In this document: positions 21,892 to 31,570 of the stretch, piece after piece
Layout of the letters: every line of letters begins with the position of its first letter
Position numbering within the stretch: position 1 is the first letter of the stretch
Origin: Plicaturopsis crispa FD-325 SS-3
Taxonomy: Eukaryota; Basidiomycota; Agaricomycetes; Amylocorticiales; Amylocorticiaceae
Direction: 5' to 3'
NCBI GenBank assembly: GCA_000827205.1
Contig: KN832559.1
Coordinates: 813,693 to 877,692, forward strand
Length of the DNA stretch: 64,000 nucleotides
Notes under the pieces: model-generated
The model's database searches: none
Told to the model about the DNA's origin: nothing
What the model saw: only the letters and a program-made list of their open reading frames with translations
Program-made: the position numbers and the translations under genes

Positions 21892-22315
21892 TCTTCAATG
21901 AGTGATACGTGATAGCAAGAGTAGTAGTAAACACGCACTCGCGGTCCAGACGTTCGGGCTTCAACTTTTACTTAGGTCTTTTCCGAGGTGCTGCGGCCAG
22001 CGTCTGGCGTTATTTGGCTGGACCGCACAATGGGCGAAGCTTTCCTGATGGGATACAGCGTTGAGTACTATCCTGTTTATCGAGTAAGCGTCAGTAAGTA
22101 AAGCAGGAAATGTGGAGGATGTCGACGTCGAGCGTTGAATCAACGCGTCTCCGACTCGGCGGACACGCGATTTTGATTTTTGACCGACGACACTTAGAAG
22201 TTGCACAGATCCAAAGCCGGTAAGTATAAAATTACATACTGCAAGGAAAGGACACAGGCAAGTAGATACATGTCAAAAGATATGAAACAGCCACAGTTTT
22301 TAGTGCACGCTTCGC
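21892..22315. repeat. Duplicated F-box promoter segment, copy 1
   Basis: The upstream region of F-box copy 1 is nearly the same as 26728-27105 upstream of F-box copy 2. Shared stretches include GTAGTAGTAAACACGCACTC, GGTCCAGACGTTCGGGCTTC, AATCAACGCGTCTC and TTACATACTGCAAG. The duplication unit therefore covers gene plus promoter, and similarity ends abruptly near 22315 where a 2.1-kb segment intervenes. Confidence 0.7.
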
Positions 22316-24453
22316 ATCAGGGAATCGGCGCGTTTCTAATATGGCTCTGTAGTGTTTGCAATCGTAGACAATTATGGCGGAGGATTTCAAGGTCTTACAA
22401 TCCTACGCAATCGGGGAGGAATCCTGGTGATGATTTCGTATGCCTATACAACTGCCGACAAGGATTGTCAGGCATGACAAGAGAGCGGCAAGCGTTATGC
22501 CTATATTGTATGCCCTTGCGAGCCTCGTATAAGTCGTAAGCCAGTCAGACGAGACTCGAAACATTATGAAGTCTTGTTTGCGAGCTTTTGCGAGCGTCCC
22601 GATTCAAAGCCTGTAGGAATTGATTATACTGCCATTTATCATTTTCGCGAGGTCCTTACTCGAGCCGCACCCCGATAGAACGACTCTGTGTTCCTCGGAC
22701 TTACCTATAACTAGTGTTTGCATATCCCTTTCAAATTCGCGACCGTGGAGAGCACTTTCAACAGAGGTCTACCTGTCAATAGTCGAGAGTTAGGATATTT
22801 TTCAAGTCCCAAGCCGAGTCGCGCCGCTCGTCGGGATTACATCGCCACGTGTCTCCCATCGTGATGGGTGAGCAATCCGACCGTTTTTGCTGAGCGAAAA
22901 CATTTCCTCTTTCTTTTCTCCTTCAGCCTTCCCCCTTGTCAGGACTCCTTTTCGACGATGCCGTCTGCATCCCTCCGAATCCGATGGCGAGTCTCGAGCG
23001 CGGAACCGCATGCCGATCAGGACCGAGGTCAGCAATCACTCAGTCCCCCAAGCTTGGTCCCGCACCTTGGTTGGCCATAATGCACCCTTCCTCGTCGCGA
23101 TATACATGGATCCGTGTCCGCCAAGAGGCTCTGTGGGCCGATGCATCGGCCTGTGGTACTCGCTACCTAATGCGCATGTAGCGGGTATCACAGGCAGTGG
23201 CAGCCAGGATTCCGAGGAGCTGTCCGTGCGCCGATTTTCATGGATGGAAGGATTTCGCGAATGCAGGAGCGATGGATTCCGCGGTTTACTGGAGGCGGAC
23301 CCCCTCATTCACCCTCGCCACATGGAAGACGTGCCCGCGCTCGAGTAGGACCCGATGCATTCGACGCTAGTCAGCCGTGACATACGCTCTGTTCGAGTGC
23401 CTAGGATTTGCCGCAAGAGGTCCCAAATCAGCATGTTGGGCGTGGCGCCGCCGCGCACTTGCCAGTGCACTCGAGCTAGCAAGATTCGTCACTTCGCCGA
23501 TCTTCCCGGATAATCCACGCGAGTACAGATGTATTACTACTACCCTAGGGTGCTCGCGCTCTCCTCCGCTCATGGAACACTCAACCGCCTGGATCTTTAC
23601 TCGTTGGACGGCGACGTTTTCGCTGCTCGCAACCGTGCACGCTACCTCGATTCTCTTATCCACAGTTTGGCAACCCACTGTCCAGAACGCGTACCCCGTA
23701 TCTGCTACGCACCTCCACGCCGAGCCAGTGTACCTCCGCGCTGTACCAGAGCACCACCATGCCGACTTGGTGGCCCAGCTCCATACATGTTGTATCCCTA
23801 GGCACGAAGGCGGGCAACGACGTGCCCTTCTGACAAGACTCACGAAACGCCATCGCTTGTGATGGGACTCCTGCCCCCCGGTTCCCTTGTCCACCCGGAC
23901 GGATGGACGTTCATTTCGCTTTCAAGATCCGGTGTTTGCAGCCTCGGAGCTCGCGTGTACTGGTCGCCGATCCCCCTAGCCGCCCTCCTCAGTATCAGGA
24001 CCGTGCGCCCTACTCTTCATGTGCATGCCACACGACACTGTTCGTCTGGACTCTCGTCGTCAAAACCTTGCGGCCGGTGAAGTCTTTGCGCCCACGCTGT
24101 TCTCTGCCCTTTGTGTACATGCGGGCATGCGCTCATCCGCCGGACCTTGGTTACATTATCATAGCCTGATGTATTAGATACCTGCAATATAGTTTCTAAT
24201 TGCTCATGATTCTGGTCTCGTGAGCGGAAGGATGTCGGTCTCTTGCAACTAGTGATATGCTCTGCAAACACCAGTCAGACCTGTACGAGTTCATAATCAT
24301 TATACATGTTTTACCGGTATTGTGAAATTTCAAAAAGGGAGGCATACAATACAAGGCTCTACAATGTGGTATATAATAATTGTGGATATTTTATAGCTTT
24401 TGAGCTTTACGAGACCTTACAAGACCTTTATAAAGGCTCGACATTTCCGCGCC
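22316..24453. other. 2.1-kb insertion between tandem F-box units, content unexplained
   Basis: Comparison with the junction at 27090-27120, where promoter similarity runs directly into the 3' end of the next F-box unit, shows about 2.1 kb of extra DNA here. The outer parts are AT-rich and the core (about 22800-24130) is GC-rich with several short frames on both strands, none with a recognisable domain or a convincing codon pattern. No clear terminal repeat or target duplication was found; the borders share only a GCTTCG/GTTTCG-like sequence. It could be a decayed transposable element or captured genomic DNA. Confidence 0.45.
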
Positions 24454-24502
24454 GTTTCGAGTCCGAGTCCTTCGTCTATCCATCTACAGGACGTCCTCAA
24501 GT

Positions 24503-26712
24503 CTAGATCTCCATGCCAGCTGAAGCGGCGCGTTCCTGCAGAAGAACCTGCACCATATCCCACCGCTCGCGAAACTCTTCCGCGGGATTATCTGGATGGT
24601 CAAACAATTTAAAATCTACCCATTCGCCCCAGACGTCAAGAACGCAGAGAGATGGAAATATCGCCCCGAGGACAGCGGCCACTGCGGACGCGTCGTCTAT
24701 AGGTGAACTCCCCAGACTGATGGCAGTGAGGGCATGGTTGGGGACTATCGGTTCACTGTAAAATTCCAATGGATCCACCACCGTAGCGTCAATCACAAGG
24801 CCTAGCGACCCTAAGCCGGGGCAGAGCTGTATTAGCTTTGCGACTCCCTTGAGCGTAATGCGCGAAGGGACCGTCCATCCGCACGAGGACGAAAGATCCA
24901 ACGCAGCGAGAGATGGCCAGGCAGATGCCAACATCTCCAAGTCCCCGTCGTCCATGTCGAACCCATCTAAGCATTCCCAACAGAAGGTGGTAAGATGCTG
25001 GAACGAGAACAGCGGCTGCATCGTTGTGCAGCGCAATGCGTTCTCCGACGAGCGGCCCTCGTCGAGCGCACTAACGTCAGTGCGCTCAGTTTGGAGGACA
25101 ACGGAGACAATAGAGGGGTGCTTCCTCAAGGCGCCAAAGAACTTGTGCACGACGGAATGCGAGCAGAAATGGCAATTGTATATGAACTGGATAGCAGTCA
25201 GACGTGGAGCCTCCATGACCGTGAAGAAGGTATCACATCCCTCGAGAGCCCATTGATACGACTGCATGCGGACCGACAGTGTGCGAAGCATTAGTCTGGA
25301 TCAAGTGAGGTACCCGTAACCGGAGTAGAAAAAAAAGGTCACGTGTGGCACGTGTTTCGTCCAAATTAGGCAGGTAGCGTATAGCAAAACACGTCTGCTG
25401 CTCAGTTTACGCCTCGGTATCTTCAAGTTTGAATGTCTAGTATATGCTGAATGACGCTTGCGGTGGTTCGGTCTCCTCGCAGATGTTTCAGGATGCCGTG
25501 CGCGCGCATATAGGCTGTATTTTAGTGCAAACTGACGAGATACAGCAAAAGTGACCAGTAAAAACGCTTTCGGGCGATTTTTTTGCAGTCGGAGACATAC
25601 ATAGCACTTTGTAGAGCACAATACAGCAACTAGAACGAAGAATAGTGATGTTACATGAGGAATTTACAGCAGGGAAGGCCGGTCGCGCATACTGAATGTT
25701 GCGCCACATGTCAAAAAGCATGACTTCACGTGATATTTTTTCTACTCCGGTTGGAGGTACCTCACTTGAATCAGACTATAATGTAGGAAAATCGACTGTC
25801 CTTTTTTTGAAATTTTAGTCTGACTACGGGAGACTAGCGAAGCATTGGAAACCGAAGGACTGATTGGTGCCATGCATCGGGACTGTGGCCATCCTCGGGG
25901 TACAAGAAAGAAAAACTGCGAAGTTTGGAGAGCTTGTGGGACAACTGCGACACACCAAGCTCAGTCAATGTGTCCAGTTCAAGTATCTCGAGGTTATCCC
26001 ACTGGCTGACGATATCGGCGATGAGGTCTGGCGCCACCCGGTGTTCGTAGTTATCGAACGTGAACCGCACGAGATTCGGACACATCGGTGGCAACGACGG
26101 AACTATTGACTCTCCGTAGGAAGGCTCACGAGTTGCGTCACAGTAACTCGTCTTGAGGATACGGAGCCGGGGCCCGACAAGGAGATGAGCGGGAAAACGA
26201 GTGTGGTCGTTGTAGGGATATTCGAGAGTGTGCAAATTCGGTAGTATGGCTGTGGTTGGTGCGGACGCCAGCAAGGAGTATATCGTGGCGATCTCGAGCT
26301 GATAATGGACCCACACAGGTTGTATTTCGAGAATCTTGACGCGATCCGCAAACTTTTTGCACCGCTGCCAATCCTCTCGACGTACGGGTCGGTTCAGGTC
26401 CTGCGCAAATATACGTATATGAGTGTTGAACACTAGTGGCAGTATCGCCCCACAGGCTAAGAGGCACACGCTTACCAAGTACGTCGGAATTCGCACTGCA
26501 ATTCTCACTGTCCACAGGTCGGCGCCCATGGATCGCAAAAGCGGCAGCACACTAGTAAGTTTGCTCCATAGGAGGTCAAGCGCCACTTCTTGGAATGCGC
26601 GACATGATCTCGCTAGCCCTGCAAGTGTCGCTCGAGACTGCGTGTTGTCGTCCGCCGCGACTTCAGCAAAGATCAAGGCAATAATGTCCAAGATTTGCAA
26701 GCACTGGTGCAT
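24503..26712 (-). pseudogene. F-box/LRR-like gene, copy 2, interrupted by a 545-bp insertion
   Basis: The 5' part (26712 to 25846) starts MHQCLQILDIIALIFAEVAA and is intact to VLRFPMLR. The 3' part (25291 to 24503) resumes at MLRTLSVRMQSYQWALEGCD and runs to SAGMEI. Aligned with copy 1, the split falls inside RFPMLRTLSIRMQS and the only difference is the insertion at 25292-25836, flanked by GCGAAGCAT on both sides. The first codon of the insertion on the coding strand is TAG, so the message would end right after FPMLR unless the insertion is spliced out. Apart from that the frame is clean and very close to copy 1, especially near the 3' end, so the break is recent. An intron near 26402-26465 (GTAAGC...GCGCAG) gives the join TYL/DLNRPVRREDWQRC. 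Confidence 0.75.
25292..25836. mobile_element. Non-autonomous inverted-repeat DNA element in an F-box gene
   Basis: A 545-bp insertion flanked by perfect 9-bp direct repeats GCGAAGCAT (25283-25291 and 25837-25845). The outermost bases are inverted (TAGTCTGG... and ...CGGGAGACTA). A long imperfect inverted repeat of about 43 bp lies at 25292-25334 and 25736-25778, sharing TCAAGTGAGGTACC and AACCGGAGTAGAAAAAA and extending towards CACGTG on both sides. There is no coding capacity. A 9-bp target duplication with long inverted repeats suggests a Mutator-like (MULE) derived MITE. A 58-bp AT-rich tail lies between the right inner repeat and the right target duplication, so the structure may be composite; a TA-flanked inner element (25292-25778) is the alternative reading. 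Confidence 0.72.
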
Positions 26713-26727
26713 ATCTACTTTTGACAC

Positions 26728-27105
26728 TCCTCAATGAGCGATACGCGATAGCAGGAGTAGTAGTAAACACGCACTCGCGGTCCAGACGTTCGGGCTTCAA
26801 CTTTGGGTACTAAGGTCCGTTTCGAGGTGCTGCGGGGACCTGATGCGATATGAGTACTATCCTGTTTAACCAGTAAATGTTAGTAAAGCAGGAGAATGCG
26901 GAGGATGCCGATGTCGAGTGAATCAACGCGTCTCTCTGAGGCAGACACGCGATTTTAATTTTATTGTGACCGCAGCTCAACTTGCTTGTAGTTGCATAGA
27001 TCCAGAGCTGGTATAACATTACATACTGCAAGCGAAAGCAAGGACGGACACAGGGAAGTGGATACAAGTCGAAAGGTATGAGACAGTATTAATATTGTGT
27101 ACGCT
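26728..27105. repeat. Duplicated F-box promoter segment, copy 2
   Basis: Counterpart of 21892-22315 (same orientation), upstream of F-box copy 2. It runs directly into the 3' end of F-box copy 3 at about 27106, showing the original head-to-tail spacing of the array without the 2.1-kb insertion. Confidence 0.7.
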
Positions 27106-27139
27106 TCGAGCCCTTCGTCCATCCATCTACAGGACGTCC

Positions 27140-28808
27140 TCAAGTCCCGATCTCCATGGCTGAAGCGGCGCGTTCCTGTAGAAGAACCTGCACCATATTC
27201 CACCGTTCGCGGTACTCTTCTACAGGATCATTATCTAGACCGTCAAACAGCTCAAAATCCGCTCCATCGCCCCAGACATCGAGGGTGCGAAGACACGGGA
27301 ATATGTCTCCGAGGATGGGGGCCACAGTGGAGGCGTCGTTGATAGCTGAGCTCCCAAGGCGGATGGTAGTAATGGCATGGTTGGGAGTTAATGGATCGAT
27401 GTCAGGACCGACTGGATTCACCACCGTTGCGTCGATGACAATCCCCAATGACTTCAGGCCGGGGCAGAGCTTTATCAGCTTCGCGATTCCTTTCAGCGTG
27501 ATGCGCGAGGGTACGGTCCATCCGCATGCAGAGGAGAGATCGAGCTCTATCAAGTAGGGCCACGCCGACGCCAACATCTCCAGATCCCCGTCGTCGATGT
27601 CGAAGCCGTCTAAGCAGTGCCAACGGAAGACGGAGATATTTCGGCAGGAGAAGATAGGCTGCACCGTCGTGCAGCGCAATGCGCTAGCCGGGGTGCGGAC
27701 CTCTTCCTCTTCCAGGGTAGGTTCGTCACTCCGCTCGGCTTGGACGTCCACAATTATCAGAGAACGTTTCTGGCTTAGGGCAACGAAGAACGCGCGCGTG
27801 AGGGGTTCCGAGCTGACGTTCCAGTTGAAGAGGAACTCGATTGCAAGCAATTCGGGGGTATCCATAAGGCTGACGAAGGTGTCGCATCCCGTGAGATTGT
27901 GATGGTACGACTGCATATTGACCGAAATTTTTTCAATCACCGGAAATCGCAGGACCAATGCGTGCCATGTATCATGCTGGACAAGCCCGGGATAGAAGTT
28001 CTCGTCCCACGAGAAGGACAGGCGACGAAGATGCGAGGATCTTTGCGATAGCTGTGATACGTTGGGCATAGCCAACATGCCCAATGCCAGGATTTCGAGT
28101 TGATCCCACTCGCTAGCAACCCTAGCGACAAGGTCTGTGGGCATCAGGTCCCAATAGTCCGCAAAAATGAATTGCTTCAGGTTTGGACAGATCGCCGGCA
28201 AGAACGTAAGCGACGACTCTCCGATGTAAGTTCTTGAGCTGTCATAGCTCAGGGTCAAGTTGTGGAGGCGTGGACCGGCAAGAAGACGGAGAGGGAACGT
28301 GGTATCATATTTGTCGACGTTGAGGGGCCATCGAAGGGTGTGCAAACGCGGGAGAAATGCGGTGATTGGTGAGCCAGCCAGTAAGGCTTGAATAGTGGTG
28401 ACCTCAAGGTGATGATCATTCCACCCGAATACGAGAGTTGTGACGCGGTCTGCATAGTGTCGACACCGCTGCCAGTCTTCTTGGCGTATAGCTCTCTTCA
28501 GCTCCTGAGCAACATAAGCAAATGAGCAGAAGTATTGAGTAGCACACATTAACCTGTTTACGCACCAAACGAACGTAGGGTATTCGCCCTCTCACCGGTT
28601 TCTCCTTCCATAGATCGGGGCCCATGCATCTCAAAAGCGGTAGTACGCTGGTAAGCTTGCTCCACAGATGGTCCAACGCTACTTCTTGGAACGCGTGGCA
28701 TGACCTCGCAAGTCCCGCCAGTGTCGCCCGAGACTGCGCGTCGTCGTCGGCTGCGACCTCAGCGAACATTATGAGGAGTATATCCAAGATATGCAAGCAT
28801 CTGTGCAT
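27140..28808 (-). CDS. F-box/LRR-like protein, copy 3 of a tandem array
   Basis: Two exons. Exon 1 starts MHRCLHILDILLIMFAEVAA with RATLAGLARSCHAFQEVALD and LWSKLTSVLPLLRCMGPDLW; exon 2 begins after an acceptor CTCAG with ELKRAIRQEDWQRCRHYADR and continues open to MEIGT. It aligns with copies 1 and 2 over the whole length but is more diverged, so it represents the older member. LRR-like segments include LHTLRWPLNVDKYD, LEILALGMLAMPNVSQLSQR and LIELDLSSACGWTVPSRITL. The donor used is probably the GTTAAT or GTGAGA near 28520-28580; the exact one is uncertain. Expected role as in copy 1. Frame intact. Confidence 0.8.
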
Positions 28809-29448
28809 TTCGTCTATGACCCAATGAGCGGGGAGCCAATATAAGAAACAGTAGAAGCAATAGGACGCACTCGTGTGTATTCGAGTGAACACTTGAGCTT
28901 CGTTTGGCACGAAGCAGACCTCGGTGACCTGTGGTGACTTGAACGCACAACGTTAAGACGGGGAATGTGGCAGAACATTGCGGACTGACCTGTTAGTGGG
29001 AGCGTTGATGTTTGTTTTCTGAAAGCAACACGCTCCCAATATTTAAGAAAAGGAGGAGTACGAAGTGGACGCATCGAGGACGCGTCTCGCCTTGCCAAGA
29101 TGATACCCCGACTTGACCGCGACTTCGCGTACGGGGACCAGGCTCGGGGCGTTACATACGCCTCTGACTCTTGTGTTCGTAATGGAGTTAGTTGGCTTGA
29201 CAACACCCTGAACGGCAGCCGACAAGTCAGTTCACGCCTGCTCGCAAGTATCGTGAATGTAAACGTACGTCGCTCACAAATCGCACGAGCTCGAGCCAGA
29301 CGTCGACATTGTCAATACTGTTTACATGCCAATCTGAAATCGTCGTGTTTCACAAATAATTACTCTGGACTTGCTCTCGATGGCCAATTTTTATTCTGCC
29401 GCTTTGAGCGCTTACATGCCTAGACGCGAGATACGAGGGGACGCGGTC
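28809..29448. other. Intergenic region upstream of F-box copy 3
   Basis: 640 bases with short overlapping frames on both strands and no recognisable gene. It contains the promoter of F-box copy 3 and the 3' region of the small protein gene at 29449-30044. Confidence 0.5.
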
Positions 29449-30044
29449 TTAGGTGGAAGCTGCCTGAAGGACCCGGTCGACGTCGAGGTGAGAGATGAGG
29501 CCATGGTCCACAGCACTTCGCAAGATGTCCACGATCCAGTCTTGACAGTTCCAGTCACCGTTAGCTTTATACACGGTCGCCTCCCTTGACAGTCTTTCGA
29601 GCTGCTGGCGTTGCGGGAGAGTAAGGGTGGCGATAGGGACTACGCGATTCAGAGTGTACGTCTCCGATCCCGGCACGTTGGTGATGGGGCCTAGTTTAGA
29701 GTCACGATTTGTTTCAAAACGAGCGTAAGACATGAGGATTGCTCACCCCAGTTAGTGAAGTGATCGCGGCCGGGCTCCTGGACGAGATGGATGATTCTGT
29801 GGAGTACGGGGGCGTTTCGTGTGGGCTCGATGTGCCATGTTACGCCCCAGTGTCGTTCACGATGTGGGGTAGGGGGCAGGCCCTGTATCGTCCTGGTGTA
29901 CACCAAGAGTCGCACGACCTTTGGCGTGTCGCCATCTGGGGCTGCCCATTCCATGTCCACAGGCTTGAGCATGCCGGGCCGGACACCCATATCTGGTTCG
30001 ATGACTTTGTGGGGCATGTCTGCGGCGACGATCCTAAGCCTCAT
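29449..30044 (-). CDS. Small conserved-looking fungal protein with HWG and WNCQDW motifs
   Basis: Two exons joined by a GTGAGC...ACTAG intron (about 29696-29752) that restores HFTNW-GPITNVPGSETY. The protein, about 180 residues, has RERHWGVTWHIEPT and, near the end, ANGDWNCQDWIVDILRSAVD. A His-Trp-Gly plus Asn-Cys-Gln-Asp-Trp pattern is seen in small uncharacterised Basidiomycota proteins; the spaced His and Cys could hint at a papain/NlpC-like fold, but that is inference only. The start used is MRLRIVAADMPHKVIEPDMG; the frame is also open upstream and could include an earlier exon. No signal peptide or membrane segment. Confidence 0.6.
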
Positions 30045-30057
30045 ATAGAGTGAGTAT

Positions 30058-30480
30058 CTAAGTATATCGTAGAAACACCATACCGTTTTTTTCACTCCGG
30101 AGACGATGTCTACTATGCACATATGACCGCTGATTTCTCCAAGTTATGCGAACTGTTGTCAGAACCAAGAAAGTCAGCACAGCTGTTTTCAACATGGTGA
30201 TATATGAGCAGCTCACCATAGGATATCCCTGAAAGCGTGTAACAGCAAGAGACATGTCGTAGAGTCGTACCACAGGCAGGCGGTAAAACTGGCGCGTGAG
30301 GGGCAGAGGCAACGAGGCGCAGCCGCTGATCATGAGCACCTCTGGCAGCTGCTGTTTATTAGATCTCACTCGATCGATATCGATCTCCACAAAATTCGGA
30401 AACACAGGACAGCAGCGGTACTTGGAATACACCGAGTGAACATTGTGTTCTCAATCTCGGTAAATCCTATGTGTATGGAG
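30058..30480 (-). pseudogene. Possible decayed gene fragment
   Basis: Minus-strand coding-like pieces directly upstream of the WNCQDW gene: FPNFVEIDIDRVRSNKQQ, LPLPLTRQFYRLPVVRLYDM followed by SLAVTRFQGYPM, then a GTGAGC donor and, after a gap, EISGHMCIVDIVSGVKK. Stops and gaps prevent a clean gene model. The style (VVRLYD..., HMCIVDIVSG) is reminiscent of C-terminal halves of mushroom F-box proteins, but I cannot show it. It could also be upstream exons of the neighbouring gene. Confidence 0.25.
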
Positions 30481-30575
30481 GTTAGTACGTCTTGCGCAAC
30501 TTCGGATATGAGCAGAGGTGCAGTACGGACAACCTGAGGAACTTGGCCGGTATTTCACAACTCATCTTTCATAAT

Positions 30576-31374
30576 TCATCCCCCGGATACTGGACATATC
30601 ACGGCCACCTCTTCCCCTCCTCTCAACTCTACCTTTTCCGGATTTTCGACCATCTCAGCGTCAACGCTCCATTGGCTATCTTCAAGGACTTTCTCGAGGT
30701 CGGTATTAGGATGCAAAGAGACAAGTAGCGCTCCTAGAGACGATAGCTGGATGGGGGCCGAGAGGGTTATACGCTCAGAGCTGAGGCCTGTCGCTGTGGA
30801 CGCTGCTGCGAAATTAGTGTGCCGTGAAAAACTCACCGGCGAGTTCTTGACACGTTTTGAACGTCAAGAACTCGGCGCCTGGTTTTTGACAGTGGTTTAA
30901 AACCGGCTTTTAACCAGTTTTTGACCAACAGTACGAAAGGCCTTTGACGGGCGTAAATCGATGGGTTATGGTCATTCTGACCCAGATTTTGTCGGTTTAC
31001 GATGCGAACGAAACACTCAAGTGCCTGCGAGGCCGCCGCAAAGTAAGCAGTCCCGGACTCCCGGATCGGCGCGTGCATCCCAGGTCACTGCTCGTCTCAG
31101 ACGGTCTACCGGAGGTCGTCATAAGGCCACAAAGAACATATTCGAAAAAGCGACGGGATTTCATGAGGAGATGTCCACCATCCTCGGGAGATCAGTCATA
31201 AATGCAGGGTAGGTCACCAGGTTTTTAACCAGTTCTTGACACTCGAATTTTCGGGCTCGAGTTCTTGACATGTTTTAAACAGGTTTTGAACACGTCTAAA
31301 ACTGACCTGTCAAGAACTCCCGTGTTTTATACGGCACACTATGCGAAATAGAGGACGGTGATAGCGTCTGCCAT
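30576..31374 (-). pseudogene. MoaD-type molybdopterin synthase sulfur-carrier subunit, disrupted by a MITE
   Basis: The 3' part (30806 to 30576) encodes a ubiquitin-like sulfur carrier: ASTATGLSSERITL, LSSLGALLVSLHPNTDLEKV, LEDSQWSVDAEMVENPEKV, RGGEEVAVICPVSGG and a stop. The double-glycine end is the thiocarboxylated tail that donates sulfur to precursor Z in molybdenum cofactor synthesis. The 5' part (31374 to 31342) encodes MADAITVLYFA. Between them sits a 527-bp inverted-repeat element with an 8-bp target duplication; without it and one duplicate copy the frame is continuous. The first codon after the break is TAG, so translation would give 11 residues. The right-hand copy ends CACTAATTTCGCAG, which resembles a branch point plus acceptor, but I found no donor that restores the frame. 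Apart from the insertion the gene is undamaged. Confidence 0.82.
30815..31341. mobile_element. hAT-like MITE inside the MoaD gene
   Basis: 527 bp bounded by terminal inverted repeats TAGTGTGCCGT and ACGGCACACTA, flanked by perfect 8-bp direct repeats TGCGAAAT (30807-30814 and 31342-31349). Eight-base target duplications and TAG/CAG-type short termini are hallmarks of hAT elements. Subterminal regions are rich in repeated GTTCTTGAC / GTCAAGAAC and TTTTAACCAG-type words in both orientations, as expected of transposase-binding sites. There is no transposase frame, so it is non-autonomous. Confidence 0.82.
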
Positions 31375-31570
31375 GCTGGTAGGACGGACGAGAATTGTGG
31401 CTGAGCCTGGAACAGACCAATGACCTAACTAGCACCGAAGATACGATACGTAGACCTTTGTGATAGCATACAGGAGCTATACAGAGCAGCATGAGAATCC
31501 ATCTAAAAGTACTTACTGTACATACACGATAAAGAAATAAATGTTTAGCGCGCCAAGTGTGCAACGCGGG

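Noticed and set aside
22802-24169. Several 60-175-codon frames in the 2.1-kb insertion
   Set aside because: Frames on both strands overlap without a consistent codon pattern or recognisable motif; I cannot call a transposase, gag or any other gene.
30944-31212. Frames inside the MoaD MITE that might be a transposase piece
   Set aside because: Short, no transposase motif, and they sit within subterminal repeat arrays.
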